DNA of 64,000 bases, taken from Accumulibacter sp032229525. GTDB lineage: Bacteria; Pseudomonadota; Gammaproteobacteria; Burkholderiales; Rhodocyclaceae. Numbering within the stretch: position 1 is the stretch's first letter; every line of letters starts with the position of its first letter. Positions 1 to 8,911 of this stretch are shown piece by piece. The position numbers and the translations under genes are program-made. The stretch is taken from the NCBI RefSeq assembly GCF_032229525.1, contig NZ_JAVTWB010000012.1:1-64000 (forward strand), given 5' to 3'. The notes below the pieces were generated by a model. The model saw only the letters and a program-made list of their open reading frames with translations. It was not told the origin of the DNA and made no database searches.

Positions 1-1081
1 ACTTCAGGGTAGACAAGCCGACCAGCACCAGCATGATGGTGATGATCCAGAAACGAACGACGACCTGCGTCTCTTTCCAGCCGCCCAGTTCGAAATGGTG
101 ATGCAGCGGTGCCATACGGAAAATCCGCCGGCCACCGGTGAGCTTGTAGTAGAGAACCTGTGCGGCGACGGACAGCGTTTCGGCGACGAAGACACCACCC
201 ATGATGGCCAGCACGATCTCCTGGCGAACGATGATTGCCACCGTCCCGAGAGCGGCACCAAGGGCCAGAGCGCCGACGTCGCCCATGAATACCTCGGCCG
301 GGTAAGCGTTGAACCACAGGAAGCCGAGTCCGGCGCCGGCCATCGCCCCAAGAAAGATGGCCAGCTCGCCGGCCCCTGGCACGTAGGGCAGGAGCAGATA
401 TTTGGCATATACGGAGTTGCCGGCGACATAGGCAAAGATAGCCAGCGCGGCAGCAATCATCACTGTCGGCATGATCGCCAGTCCATCGAGGCCGTCGGTC
501 AGATTCACGGCGTTGCTCGTGCCGACGACAACCAAATAGCTCAGGACAATGAAACCGATGATCCCCAGCGGATAGGAGACGGTCTTGAAGAAAGGCACGA
601 TCAATTGCAGCTGTGCCGGACCGCTCGCCGTCATCGCCAGGTAGAGCGCCACCAGCAGACCAAGCGCAGATTGCCAGAAATACTTCCAGCGTGCCGCCAA
701 CCCTTTCGGATCGCGATTGACCACCTTCTGCCAGTCGTCGTACCAGCCGATGCCACCAAAGCCGAGGGTGACGATCAGGACCACCCAGACGTAGCGGTTG
801 GTGAGATCGCCCCATAGCAGCGTGGTGATGCTGATGGCGATGAGGATCAGCGCGCCGCCCATGGTCGGCGTCCCGGATTTGATGAGGTGCGTTTGCGGAC
901 CATCCTGCCGCACGGCCTGACCGATCTTCTTGGCTGCCAGCCAGCGAATCACTGATGGCCCGGCGACGAAGGAAATGATCAGCGCCGTCATCGCGGCAAG
1001 GACGGTACGCAGGGTGATATAGCCGACGACGTTGAAAGCGCGAACATCCTGGGCCAACCATTGCGCCAGCAGCAGTAGCAT
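1..1081 (-). CDS. mraY: MraY, phospho-N-acetylmuramoyl-pentapeptide-transferase (3' end cut by window edge)
   Basis: Inner-membrane enzyme that moves phospho-MurNAc-pentapeptide from UDP onto undecaprenyl phosphate, making lipid I, the first membrane step of peptidoglycan synthesis. The reading frame is open for 360 codons from the ATG at 1081 to the window edge and ends in LSTLK, where E. coli MraY (360 aa) is almost finished, so only a few residues are missing. The family motif NLTDGLDGLA and the histidine motif PLHHHFE are present, with about ten hydrophobic segments. The ATG overlaps the murF stop codon (ATGA), so translation is probably coupled. Last dcw gene visible in this window. Confidence 0.96.
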   Translation of the reverse strand, partial: MLLLLAQWLAQDVRAFNVVGYITLRTVLAAMTALIISFVAGPSVIRWLAAKKIGQAVRQDGPQTHLIKSGTPTMGGALILIAISITTLLWGDLTNRYVWVVLIVTLGFGGIGWYDDWQKVVNRDPKGLAARWKYFWQSALGLLVALYLAMTASGPAQLQLIVPFFKTVSYPLGIIGFIVLSYLVVVGTSNAVNLTDGLDGLAIMPTVMIAAALAIFAYVAGNSVYAKYLLLPYVPGAGELAIFLGAMAGAGLGFLWFNAYPAEVFMGDVGALALGAALGTVAIIVRQEIVLAIMGGVFVAETLSVAAQVLYYKLTGGRRIFRMAPLHHHFELGGWKETQVVVRFWIITIMLVLVGLSTLK

Positions 1082-2466
1082 CAGTCGCTCCTCCCGGCGG
1101 CAGGAACGGCAAGAGCATCGGCCACCCGTTCCATGCGCATGAACCGAGACCCCTTGACGAGAACGGTTGTCTCGGCGGACAGCTCGGCCAGCAGAACTTC
1201 GATCAGCCTGTCGATGCTGGTGAAGTGCTCGCCGCCAGAACCGAAATTGTGGGCGGCGAGAGCGCTCGCCTCGCCAATGGTCAACAGGCGATCGACTCCC
1301 TGACTCTTGGCGTAACCGCCAATTTCGTCATGGAATTGCCCGCTCATCTCACCGATTTCACCCATGTCGCCGAGGACCAGAACTTTTTTGCCGATGGTGG
1401 CGGCAAGGACGTCGATGCCAGCGCGCACCGAATCCGGATTGGCGTTATAGGTGTCGTCGAGCAAGACGGCGTCGTGCAGGCCACGCCGCCGCTGCAAGCG
1501 TCCCTTGAGACCGCGAAAAGCGCTCAGGCCCGCCTGCACGGCCTGTAGCGAGATGCCCGCTGCCAGGCAAGCGGTTGCGGCGGCCAGGGCGTTGCGCGCA
1601 TTGTGTTCGCCCGGCAGCGCGAGAACGATGTCGACCACTTCCCCGCCTGAAGTGCGGACACTGAGACGGTTTTCAAGGCCATGCAGGTGACACTTCCCGA
1701 TGACGTCTGCCGACTGTCCGAAGCCGAAGGTCATCACACCCAGGCCGCGGCTCGCGCTATGCCAGAGCCCGGCCCATTGGTCGTCGGCGTTGAAGACTGC
1801 CACGCCGCTCTCGTCGAGGCCTGAAAAAATGCTGCCTTTTTCTGTGGCGATCGCCTCCAGCGAACCCATCCCCGCGAGGTGCGCACGTTGCGCGTTGGTT
1901 ACCAGGGCAACGCTGGGGCGGGCGATTCCGGCCAGATAGGCAATTTCACCGGGATGGTTCATGCCCATCTCGACGATCGCCGCACGATGTGTCGAGCTGA
2001 GCCGAAGGAGGGTGAGCGGCAGGCCGATGTCGTTGTTGTAGTTGCCCTGCGTCGCCAGAATCGCCTCACCGAAGGCAAGCTTGAGGATGCTGGCGATCAT
2101 CTCCTTGGTGGTGGTCTTGCCATTGCTGCCAGTGACGGCGATCAACGGCAGGCTGAAGTGGCTACGCCAGTCAGCGGCCAGAGCACCCAGTGACAAGCGG
2201 GTGTCGGGCACCTGGATGAGAGGCAGGGCAACGGCCTGCAGATTCGCGACGACGTCGGCAGCAACGATCGCCGCTGCCGCACCGCGCGCCGCAGCGGCGG
2301 CGAGGTAGTCGTGACCATCGAAGTTCGGGCCACGCAACGCCACGAACAGCTCGCCGGCAACGATGCGCCGAGTATCGGTCGATACGCCGCAGAAGGTCAC
2401 ATTATCACCACAGAGCTTGCCGCCGATGGCGTGGGCAGCTGCCCGGAGATCCATCATCACGCTCAT
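1081..2466 (-). CDS. murF: MurF, UDP-MurNAc-tripeptide:D-Ala-D-Ala ligase
   Basis: Cytoplasmic ATP-dependent ligase that adds D-Ala-D-Ala to UDP-MurNAc-tripeptide, the last soluble step of the peptidoglycan precursor pathway. The 461-residue length is normal for the family. The N-terminal substrate-binding domain is followed by the central ATPase with P-loop VTGSNGKTTTKEM near residue 115, and the C-terminal Mur ligase domain carries DDTYNANPDS. The start ATG at 2466 overlaps the murE stop (ATGA) and the stop overlaps the mraY start, as expected for a tightly coupled dcw operon. Confidence 0.97.
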   Translation of the reverse strand: MSVMMDLRAAAHAIGGKLCGDNVTFCGVSTDTRRIVAGELFVALRGPNFDGHDYLAAAAARGAAAAIVAADVVANLQAVALPLIQVPDTRLSLGALAADWRSHFSLPLIAVTGSNGKTTTKEMIASILKLAFGEAILATQGNYNNDIGLPLTLLRLSSTHRAAIVEMGMNHPGEIAYLAGIARPSVALVTNAQRAHLAGMGSLEAIATEKGSIFSGLDESGVAVFNADDQWAGLWHSASRGLGVMTFGFGQSADVIGKCHLHGLENRLSVRTSGGEVVDIVLALPGEHNARNALAAATACLAAGISLQAVQAGLSAFRGLKGRLQRRRGLHDAVLLDDTYNANPDSVRAGIDVLAATIGKKVLVLGDMGEIGEMSGQFHDEIGGYAKSQGVDRLLTIGEASALAAHNFGSGGEHFTSIDRLIEVLLAELSAETTVLVKGSRFMRMERVADALAVPAAGRSD

Positions 2467-3971
2467 CGCGCCAACTCCTGTCGGGCTGCGAGCGCAGCAC
2501 GCGCTTGCGCAAGATCCGAGAACGGCCGGCGCACACCGGCGATCTCCTGGTACGACTCGTGCCCCTTGCCGGCGATCAACACCACATCAGCCGGATGTGC
2601 GGCAAGGATTGTTTGGGAAATGGCTTGCGCGCGATCGGCAATCATCTCGGCGGCCGGCGCACCGGCACGAATTTCGTCGAGGATCGCCTGCGGATCCTCG
2701 CTGCGCGGATTGTCGCTGGTCAGCACCACCCGATCGGCCCGCTGCGCCGCAACCGCTCCCATCAACGGCCTCTTACCGCCATCACGGTCGCCACCACAAC
2801 CGAAAATGGCAGTCAGGCCAGCCCCGCGGGCCGTCGCCACGCCACGCAGCGCAGCCAGGGCGCTCTCCAGGGCATCCGGGGTGTGAGCGTAGTCGACGAC
2901 CACCAACGGTTCGTTGTGGCCGCCGATGGTCTCCAGCCGACCTGCCGGCGACTTCAACTGGGCGAAACGCTCGGCGACCGCCTTGGGGGTCAGTCCGGCA
3001 TCGATCAATACGGCGGCGACAGCGAGAAGATTCGACACGTTGTAGCGGCCGAGCAAGCCGGTTTCGACCGCCACGCGGCCATTCGGCGCACAGAGACGGA
3101 AGCGCAGGCCGGTGATGCTTTCTTCGACGTTTTCGGCACGGATCGTCCCTTGCCGGTCGTCCGGCAGTTCTCGCTGGGTATAACCGACCACTTTCGTCGC
3201 GGTGGTCAGGGCCACCAGCTCGCGCCCGACGGGATCGTCGAGATTGCAGACCGCCAGGCGCAAGCGTGGCCATGTGAAAAGGCCTGCCTTGGCCTGCGCG
3301 TAGGCCTCCATCGTGCCGTGGTAGTCGAGATGGTCGCGCGTCAGGTTGGTGAACACCGCGACGTCGACACGGGCGCCGTCGAGGCGCCCTTCGGCGATCC
3401 CGATCGAACTCGCTTCGAGCGCACAGGCTTGCGTATCGTCGTCGGCGAAAGCGGCGAGATAGCGCATCAACACGGGTGCTTCCGGCGTTGTGAAGCCGGT
3501 TTCGATCAAGGCTCCGGGAAGACCCGCCCCCAAGGTGCCGATGACCGTACAGCGACGCGGGTAGCAGGCGGCGACCCACTGCGAGACCGTCGTCTTGCCA
3601 TTGGTTCCGGTCACCGCGACCAGCGACAGGCGCTCACTCGGTCGCCCGTAAATGGCATGCGCCAGCGGTCCGCGCAGCTGACGCAGACCGCGGACGGGCA
3701 GGTTGGCGATCTGCCAATCCGCGCTCCACACGAAGCCATCCCCTCCACCAGTGCTCGCCTCCCAGAGGACAGCTGCGGCGCCGCCGGCAATCGCTTCGGC
3801 AATATAGCGACGACCGTCGGCAAGCTCACCGGGATAGGCCAGGAAGAGCTCCCCGGGAGCAACCTGGCGGCTGTCGTCGGACACACCGCTCGGCAGCACG
3901 CCGAGGGCTGCCAAGCTTTCCAGAGTGCTGGCTACGGAATCCGTTCGCAAGTTGGTGGCCGCCGCACTCAC
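2463..3971 (-). CDS. murE: MurE, UDP-MurNAc-L-Ala-D-Glu:meso-diaminopimelate ligase
   Basis: Cytoplasmic ligase adding the third amino acid of the stem peptide. The P-loop VTGTNGKTT lies near residue 120, and the substrate motif DNPR (in LTSDNPRSEDP) is the signature of meso-diaminopimelate specificity rather than lysine, which fits a Gram-negative cell wall. Length 502 aa is usual. The start is a GTG at 3971 that overlaps the ftsI stop (GTGA). The gene is followed by murF with a 4-bp overlap. No missing motif or frameshift seen. Confidence 0.97.
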   Translation of the reverse strand: MSAAATNLRTDSVASTLESLAALGVLPSGVSDDSRQVAPGELFLAYPGELADGRRYIAEAIAGGAAAVLWEASTGGGDGFVWSADWQIANLPVRGLRQLRGPLAHAIYGRPSERLSLVAVTGTNGKTTVSQWVAACYPRRCTVIGTLGAGLPGALIETGFTTPEAPVLMRYLAAFADDDTQACALEASSIGIAEGRLDGARVDVAVFTNLTRDHLDYHGTMEAYAQAKAGLFTWPRLRLAVCNLDDPVGRELVALTTATKVVGYTQRELPDDRQGTIRAENVEESITGLRFRLCAPNGRVAVETGLLGRYNVSNLLAVAAVLIDAGLTPKAVAERFAQLKSPAGRLETIGGHNEPLVVVDYAHTPDALESALAALRGVATARGAGLTAIFGCGGDRDGGKRPLMGAVAAQRADRVVLTSDNPRSEDPQAILDEIRAGAPAAEMIADRAQAISQTILAAHPADVVLIAGKGHESYQEIAGVRRPFSDLAQARAALAARQELAR

Positions 3972-5725
3972 AGGCGGGCCTTCGCTGGCGCGACCTTCGT
4001 CGACGGATTCTGGGCCACCTCCAGCGGCGCATCCGGTGCGATACCCAGTGTCCGCAGCGCGCCGCTCATTACCGCGGCGAACACCGGTCCGGCGACCAAG
4101 CCGCCATAGTATTTTCCGCCGCCCGGCTCGTCGATCATTACTGCGACGATCAGTCGCGGATCCGATGCTGGCGCAAAGCCGACGAAGGATGAAACGTACT
4201 TGCTCGCGTAACGACCACCGACAAGCTTGTTCGCGGTGCCGGTCTTGCCGGCCACACGGTAACCGGCAATCTGCGCCATGGGAGCGGTCCCCCCGGGCTG
4301 AACAGCCATCTCGAGCATGGCGCGAACTTCGCGCGCGGTCTGCAGACTGAAAATCTGCGTGCCACGCGGCGGCGCCGAATCGACGCGGGTGAGCGACAGC
4401 GGCACCAAATCCCCATCACGGGCGAAGACCGAATAGGCACGCGCCAGCTGGATCAGTGTTACGGAAATGCCATGGCCGTAAGACATGGTGGCCTGCTCGA
4501 TTGGCCGCCAACTCTTCCACGGGCGGAGCCGACCGCTCACCTCGCCGGGGAAACCCAGAGCAGACACGCGGCCGAAGCCGACATGGTCGAACATTTCCCA
4601 CATTTTCTGCGGCGGAAGCATTGCCGCAATCTTGGCCGTACCGACGTTCGAGGACTTCTGGATCACCTGGGCAACGGTCAACGCCCCGTGCGCATGAGCG
4701 TCGGAAATGGTCGCCCTGCCGATGGTGAGCCTTCCAGGCGCGGTGTTGATGACAGTGTCGGATCGGACCTTGCCGTTCTCAAGCGCCAACGCGACCGTAA
4801 AAGGTTTGAGCGTGGACCCCGGCTCGAAGGTATCGGTCACCGCGCGATTGCGAAGCTGACCCCCGGTCAGGCTGTCACGATTATTCGGGTTATAGGTCGG
4901 CCAGTTGGCCAAGGCGAGAATTTCGCCGCTTACCGCATCCAGTACGACGACACCACCCGCCTTGGCTTTGTTGTCGGCAATCGCCTGCTTGAGCTGGCTG
5001 TAAGCCAGGTACTGGATCTTCGAATCGAGCGCCAGGCTGATATCCGCGCCGTCCTGCGGCGGCTTGATCGAGCCGACATCCTCGACGATTTGACCTCGTC
5101 GGTCCTTGATCACACTGCGGCTGCCTGGCTGACCCAGCAGCTGTCGATGAAACGCCAGCTCCACGCCTTCCAGGCCCTTGCCGTCAACCCCCGTGAAACC
5201 GACCATGTGAGCAGTCATCTCACCGGTCGGGTAGAAACGACGGTATTCCTTGTCCTGACCGATGCCAGGCAACTTGAGTGCCGCCACCTGCTCGGCCACT
5301 GGCGGCGGAATCTGACGCCGCAGAAAGACGAAAGTTTTGTCGGTATCCAGCTTACGGGTGAGCAGCTGCGGGTCTGTCTCCAGCAGAGCAGCCAGATGCC
5401 GGGTCTGCTCCGGCGTCAGAGAGGTCGCCGGTGGAACTGCCCAGATGGACTTCATCGGTGTCGAAATGGCCAGAACATCGCCATAGCGGTCGGCAATACG
5501 TCCGCGCGAAGCGCTGATCTCGATGTCACGTCGGTAACGCGACTCGCCTTTTTCCTGCAGGAAGTCGGTGTTGAGTATTTGCAGGTAGAAGGCGCGGCCG
5601 ATCAGCACGACGAAAGAGGCCAGGATCACCAGGGCCATGACACGCGAGCGCCAGGCTGGCAGGCGCAACTCCAGCAACGGGCTTTCGGCAAACTTGTGCG
5701 CCACTTTCCCCTTGAAACGCATCAT
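3968..5725 (-). CDS. ftsI: FtsI (PBP3), septal peptidoglycan transpeptidase
   Basis: Monofunctional class B penicillin-binding protein that cross-links septal peptidoglycan at the divisome. 585 aa. One transmembrane anchor lies around residues 28-48, then the PBP dimerisation domain, then the transpeptidase with all three catalytic boxes: STLK (SxxK, near residue 304), SSN (near 358) and KTG (near 492). The start MMRFKG has two consecutive ATGs (5725 and 5722), and the first overlaps the ftsL stop. The C-terminus is rich in Ala, Lys and Pro. Normal gene order, between ftsL and murE. Confidence 0.97.
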   Translation of the reverse strand: MMRFKGKVAHKFAESPLLELRLPAWRSRVMALVILASFVVLIGRAFYLQILNTDFLQEKGESRYRRDIEISASRGRIADRYGDVLAISTPMKSIWAVPPATSLTPEQTRHLAALLETDPQLLTRKLDTDKTFVFLRRQIPPPVAEQVAALKLPGIGQDKEYRRFYPTGEMTAHMVGFTGVDGKGLEGVELAFHRQLLGQPGSRSVIKDRRGQIVEDVGSIKPPQDGADISLALDSKIQYLAYSQLKQAIADNKAKAGGVVVLDAVSGEILALANWPTYNPNNRDSLTGGQLRNRAVTDTFEPGSTLKPFTVALALENGKVRSDTVINTAPGRLTIGRATISDAHAHGALTVAQVIQKSSNVGTAKIAAMLPPQKMWEMFDHVGFGRVSALGFPGEVSGRLRPWKSWRPIEQATMSYGHGISVTLIQLARAYSVFARDGDLVPLSLTRVDSAPPRGTQIFSLQTAREVRAMLEMAVQPGGTAPMAQIAGYRVAGKTGTANKLVGGRYASKYVSSFVGFAPASDPRLIVAVMIDEPGGGKYYGGLVAGPVFAAVMSGALRTLGIAPDAPLEVAQNPSTKVAPAKARL

Positions 5726-5997
5726 CGCAGCGCGCCTCCGACTCGACCGGGGACCAGGCTGTTCCCTTCGGGAGTACGCATCCCGAGCTTTTCGACGGCG
5801 ATCTTCTCTATTCTCGGCGCCGTTCCCCAGGTCGAAAGCTCCAATTGCAGCTGCCCGAACTCGACTTCGAGCTGCCGCGCGCGCTCCTGCTCGACGTCGA
5901 GAGCCTGAAACAGCTGACGCGCCTTGTGCTGCGAAGTCACCACGCCAAGACTACAGATGACCACCGCGAGGAGGAGGAATACGTTCAGGCGAATCAT
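5722..5997 (-). CDS. ftsL: FtsL, divisome bitopic membrane protein
   Basis: Small division protein that, with FtsB and FtsQ, activates FtsWI at the septum. 91 aa from the ATG at 5997 (MIRLNVFLLLAVVIC). One transmembrane segment spans about residues 3-21, followed by a periplasmic heptad-like region with regularly spaced leucines (QALDVEQERARQLEVEFGQL), as expected for a coiled coil. The frame is open further upstream, but that part lies inside rsmH and lacks family character, so the internal ATG one base after the rsmH stop is chosen. Sequence is divergent across species, so identification leans on position between rsmH and ftsI. Confidence 0.9.
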   Translation of the reverse strand: MIRLNVFLLLAVVICSLGVVTSQHKARQLFQALDVEQERARQLEVEFGQLQLELSTWGTAPRIEKIAVEKLGMRTPEGNSLVPGRVGGALR

Positions 5998-5998
5998 T

Positions 5999-6949
5999 TC
6001 AGGCAGCCCTGCTGGCGAGCTTTTCGGCAACACGCATGACGGCGCTGCGCGCTCGCGGATTCGCCGCGACCTCGACGGCACCCGCCCTGACCGGCTTGCC
6101 GACCAGACGAAGACATGGTGGTGGCAAATCGGCCGCCCGCAAGGGCAGCCTTCTCGGCATATGGTCAGCAATCGCCTCGTCTCGCATGAAACGCTTGACG
6201 ATTCGGTCCTCGAGCGAATGGAAGCTGATGACTACCAGCCGCCCTCCTTGCTTCAACGCGGCCATTGCCTGCGGCAACACTAGCGCAAGTTGTTCGAGCT
6301 CTTGATTGATATGAATCCGTAGAGCTTGAAAGGTACGCGTCGCCGCATCCTTCCCGGGCTCGCGGGTCCGCACGGTCTCGCGTACAAGTTTGGCGAGGTC
6401 GCCCGTGGTTGCCAGCGGCCGCTCTCGCCGAGCAGCCACAATCGTCTTTGCAATCTGGAAAGCAAACCGTTCTTCCCCATAGTTTCTGATGACCTCCGTG
6501 ATCTCCTGCGCACCGGCCCGGTGCAGCCACTGTGCCGCGGTTTCGCCCTGGGTTGTATCCATCCGCATATCAAGCGGTGCGTCATAGCGGAAACTGAAAC
6601 CCCGCGTACCATCGTCAAGCTGCGGCGACGAGACGCCGATATCGAGAAGCACGCCATCGACGCCCTCCACGGTTTCGATACCTGCCCGTCGCAAGGCACC
6701 CGTCAAGTCACCGAAGCACTGATGCATGACGACCAGCCTCGCATCAGCGGTTTCGCCGGCCAGAGTCAGCGCCTCAAGATCTCGATCGAGCGCCACCAGG
6801 CGGCCACCGGGTCCGAGCCTCTCGAGGATCGCTCGACTGTGGCCACCTCGCCCGAAGGTGCCATCGATGTAGATCCCTGAGGGCTTCACCGCCAGGGCAT
6901 CGACTGCCTCCCGCAACAAGACCGTCTGATGCGGCGATGGCAGACTCAC
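5999..6949 (-). CDS. rsmH: RsmH (MraW), 16S rRNA m4C1402 methyltransferase
   Basis: SAM-dependent enzyme that N4-methylates cytidine 1402 in the decoding centre of 16S rRNA. 316 aa. The N-terminus HQTVLLREAVDAL is typical, the SAM-binding motif GTFGRGGHS lies near residue 30, and LDIGVSSPQLD and VISFHSLEDR are both present. The start is a GTG at 6949 overlapping the mraZ stop (GTGA). Second gene of the dcw operon, as in most proteobacteria. Confidence 0.97.
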   Translation of the reverse strand: MSLPSPHQTVLLREAVDALAVKPSGIYIDGTFGRGGHSRAILERLGPGGRLVALDRDLEALTLAGETADARLVVMHQCFGDLTGALRRAGIETVEGVDGVLLDIGVSSPQLDDGTRGFSFRYDAPLDMRMDTTQGETAAQWLHRAGAQEITEVIRNYGEERFAFQIAKTIVAARRERPLATTGDLAKLVRETVRTREPGKDAATRTFQALRIHINQELEQLALVLPQAMAALKQGGRLVVISFHSLEDRIVKRFMRDEAIADHMPRRLPLRAADLPPPCLRLVGKPVRAGAVEVAANPRARSAVMRVAEKLASRAA

Positions 6950-7392
6950 AGCGCCAAATCCTCGAGCCCCGGGGGCAGGAACTGATCACCAAGGGCGAAA
7001 ACGGTTTCCTGCTGCTGCTGCCATCCAACATCCGACCAGATTTCGAAATGGCTGCCCTGACCGACCAGCCAGACCTGCTTCTCAAGCGCGGCAAACTGCC
7101 GAAGCTCGGGCGCGATCAACAGGCGGCCGGCCGCATCCATGCCCTCTTCGCGGGCGTTACCGACCAGCAGGCGCTTGATTGCTGCGGATTGCTGATTGAG
7201 ACTCGAGGCAGCCAACACTTTGTCGCGAATGGGCTCCCACGCGGGCTCCGGATACAAGAGCAGGCAACGATGCGGATGTGCGGTAAGCACCAAGCGGCCA
7301 TCGGCGACCGACGCGAGCGCCTCCCGATGGCGCACCGGAATCGCCAGCCTGCCTTTGACATCGAGACTCAATGCTGCCGCACCCTGAAACAT
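6946..7392 (-). CDS. mraZ: MraZ, transcriptional regulator of the dcw cluster
   Basis: DNA-binding autorepressor of the dcw operon, forming a ring of subunits with AbrB-like folds. 148 aa. The two tandem SpoVT/AbrB-type repeats can be seen: LDVKGRLAIPVRHREAL near residue 10 and DAAGRLLIAPELRQF near residue 90, with the usual D-GR-IP/AP core. ATG at 7392, with an AGGGG about 12 bases upstream as ribosome binding site. A matching operator of three 10-bp repeats lies 44-73 bases upstream of the start, so autoregulation is expected. Confidence 0.95.
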   Translation of the reverse strand: MFQGAAALSLDVKGRLAIPVRHREALASVADGRLVLTAHPHRCLLLYPEPAWEPIRDKVLAASSLNQQSAAIKRLLVGNAREEGMDAAGRLLIAPELRQFAALEKQVWLVGQGSHFEIWSDVGWQQQQETVFALGDQFLPPGLEDLAL

Positions 7393-7435
7393 CTGTTCGA
7401 ATCGCCCCTAATTTTCCTGCCGAGAACACGCCAAG

Positions 7436-7465
7436 CTTTCCACTTTTCACCACTTACCCCCACTT
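7436..7465 (-). promoter_or_regulatory. MraZ operator: three tandem 10-bp repeats
   Basis: Read on the minus strand, the three consecutive decamers are AAGTGGGGGT, AAGTGGTGAA and AAGTGGAAAG. Each begins AAGTGG and the period is exactly 10 bp. This matches the known type of MraZ site (direct TGGGN-like repeats one helical turn apart). The array sits at and just downstream of the predicted -10 box, where binding would block transcription. Confidence 0.8.
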
Positions 7466-7490
7466 TAAGACAAACATTCCGCTAAAGCAA
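7462..7490 (-). promoter_or_regulatory. Predicted sigma70 promoter of mraZ/dcw operon
   Basis: On the minus strand TTGCTT (7490-7485) and TAAAGT (7467-7462) are separated by 17 bp. The -10 box overlaps the first MraZ repeat. Predicted by eye only. Confidence 0.5.
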
Positions 7491-7750
7491 GGGATTTGGC
7501 ATCGCTTTTCTCAATAGCTACAAGGACTTACGGAACATTTGTCAGGCGCCGCGCAGCAGAGATTGTTTTTAAAAAACAAGGGCGCAATTGCCGTAGTTAA
7601 AGTATTTTCTTACAACAGGCCGGCAAACCTGCGTCACCGGCGCATCAAACGCCGATCGGAGGGATCAAGACAGACAAGCAGGAGTGGGTTGCGCCAGAAA
7701 AAGACGCCAAGCTGCAGACAGCGATCGTTGCCTGCTACGCTCGAAAGGTG
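7491..7750. other. Non-coding stretch between dcw promoter and rnpB
   Basis: No gene with family character was found here. It holds an AT-rich imperfect inverted repeat TTGTTTTTAAAAAACAA near 7564-7580, and the downstream flank of rnpB (3' end near 7751). I could not find a clear rho-independent terminator for rnpB, although the AT-rich repeat may serve. Short open frames here lack a start context and look like chance. Confidence 0.5.
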
Positions 7751-8121
7751 GGAAGCCGGTCGATAAGCCGGGTTCTGTCGTGGACAGCCATTCCTCTAGG
7801 CGTACTGTTGCCAGCACGCTCAAGCAGCCTACCCGGAAGCAGCGCGAGCCACGCCGACGCTTCCCTATTTGGCCTTGCTCCGGATGGGGTTTACCATGCC
7901 GCCCGTGTTACCACGGGCGCGGTGAGCTCTTACCTCACCGTTTCACCCTTACCTGCCCCCCTCAGTTGCCTGAGTGAGACATCGGCGGTCTGCTTTCTGT
8001 TGCACTTTCCGTCACCTCACGGTGCCCGGTCGTTAACCGGCATCCTGCTCTGCGGAGCCCGGACTTTCCTCTCGGCGCCAGGTTTGCACCCTTTGCCCAG
8101 CGGCTGCCTGACCGACTTCCC
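7751..8121 (-). ncRNA. rnpB: RNase P RNA (M1 RNA), bacterial class A
   Basis: Catalytic RNA of RNase P, which cuts the 5' leader from pre-tRNAs. On the minus strand the transcript starts near GGGAAGTCGGTCAGGC, contains GAGGAAAGTCCGGGCTCC (conserved CR-I region), the ACCGTGAGGTGACGGAAAGTG segment in two adjoining parts, GGTAAACCCCATCCGGAGCAA near the centre, and ends with ACAGAACCCGGCTTATCG (CR-V), pairing with the 5' part. About 371 nt, normal for class A. Ends are set from the conserved P1 helix (GAAGTCGG at the 5' end against CCGGCTTCC at the 3' end) and are approximate by a few bases. Confidence 0.96.
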
Positions 8122-8127
8122 ATGCTG

Positions 8128-8133
8128 ATTATA
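8128..8133 (-). promoter_or_regulatory. -10 box of rnpB promoter
   Basis: A perfect TATAAT on the minus strand lies 6-7 bases upstream of the predicted rnpB 5' end (about 8121). A good -35 box is not evident at 16-18 bp spacing. The -10 overlaps the TAA stop of the upstream DUF3025 gene. Confidence 0.65.
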
Positions 8134-8911
8134 CGCGTCGCTCGCTACGGCCCGACCGGAATTGCCAGCGGTCGTCGTAGTAGGTGGGCGCCTGGTTATC
8201 GGGCGTGACGCCAGGCAGGCCCATCAAGGGCAAGGGGTCGAACGCGCGCGGATCCAGGCGCAACCCAGCGGTCAGCTCCCCCGCCAGCCGCCGGTCAACA
8301 TCAGCCAATTGTCCTGCCAGGGGTTGGCACAGCCACTCCTCGTTGACTTCATACAGGATCGCCTTGGCCGTCAAGCCACGAAAAGGTGCGAGCAGCTGCT
8401 CGTAGGTCGCGTGGCCAAAAACAAAGCAGCGTAACGCCCGAGCCAGATCGAGCCGCCGCTCCCAGAACAGAGTTTTCCACTGAAAACCCCGCAGCAGCGC
8501 CAACAGCGACGGATCAGACGAGACCACGATGACGCCACATTCGTCGAAATGAGTCATCGCATCACGCTCGCGACCGCGACTTTTTGCTTGAATCGTCAGG
8601 GCTGCAGCATGGCGCGCGTTGAGAACCCCCTTGCTCAGGGGAAAGGTGAACCAGACCAGCGCATTGAAGAAATCATGCCAATTACCCGGGCGCGTGGCCA
8701 CCTGCCCGCGCGTCCAGATGCGCGCTTCGTAATCCAGACCATCAGACTTCGGCGTCACAAAAGACAGCCGCTGGCCACTGGCAGTACGCAAATCGTGCCG
8801 GGAAATCAGGAAATCGAGCGACGCCGTATCAGGCGCGAAGGGAATGATTTCAAGAAGGGGCGACAGGGGTTCGAACAAGCCGCCGGGCGAAGGAAAGCCG
8901 TATCGACTCAA
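8129..8911 (-). CDS. DUF3025 domain-containing protein
   Basis: Protein of unknown function, 260 aa, matching the DUF3025 family as I recall it: the conserved block RPGNWHDFFNALVWFTFPLSK lies near residues 74-95 and a C-terminal LMGLPGVTPDN follows. Soluble, with no signal peptide. It starts with a TTG at 8911 that overlaps the stop of the upstream lipoprotein gene (TTGA), so the two are probably translated together. Its TAA stop lies inside the rnpB promoter. No catalytic motif is recognised and no function is assigned. Confidence 0.75.
   Translation of the reverse strand: MSRYGFPSPGGLFEPLSPLLEIIPFAPDTASLDFLISRHDLRTASGQRLSFVTPKSDGLDYEARIWTRGQVATRPGNWHDFFNALVWFTFPLSKGVLNARHAAALTIQAKSRGRERDAMTHFDECGVIVVSSDPSLLALLRGFQWKTLFWERRLDLARALRCFVFGHATYEQLLAPFRGLTAKAILYEVNEEWLCQPLAGQLADVDRRLAGELTAGLRLDPRAFDPLPLMGLPGVTPDNQAPTYYDDRWQFRSGRSERRV

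Noticed and set aside
2505..4109. 534-codon plus-strand frame opposite murE
   Set aside because: Antisense shadow; murE motifs on the other strand are complete.
7539..7766. 75-codon frame between the dcw promoter and rnpB
   Set aside because: Overlaps the rnpB 3' end region, has no ribosome binding site and no family match.
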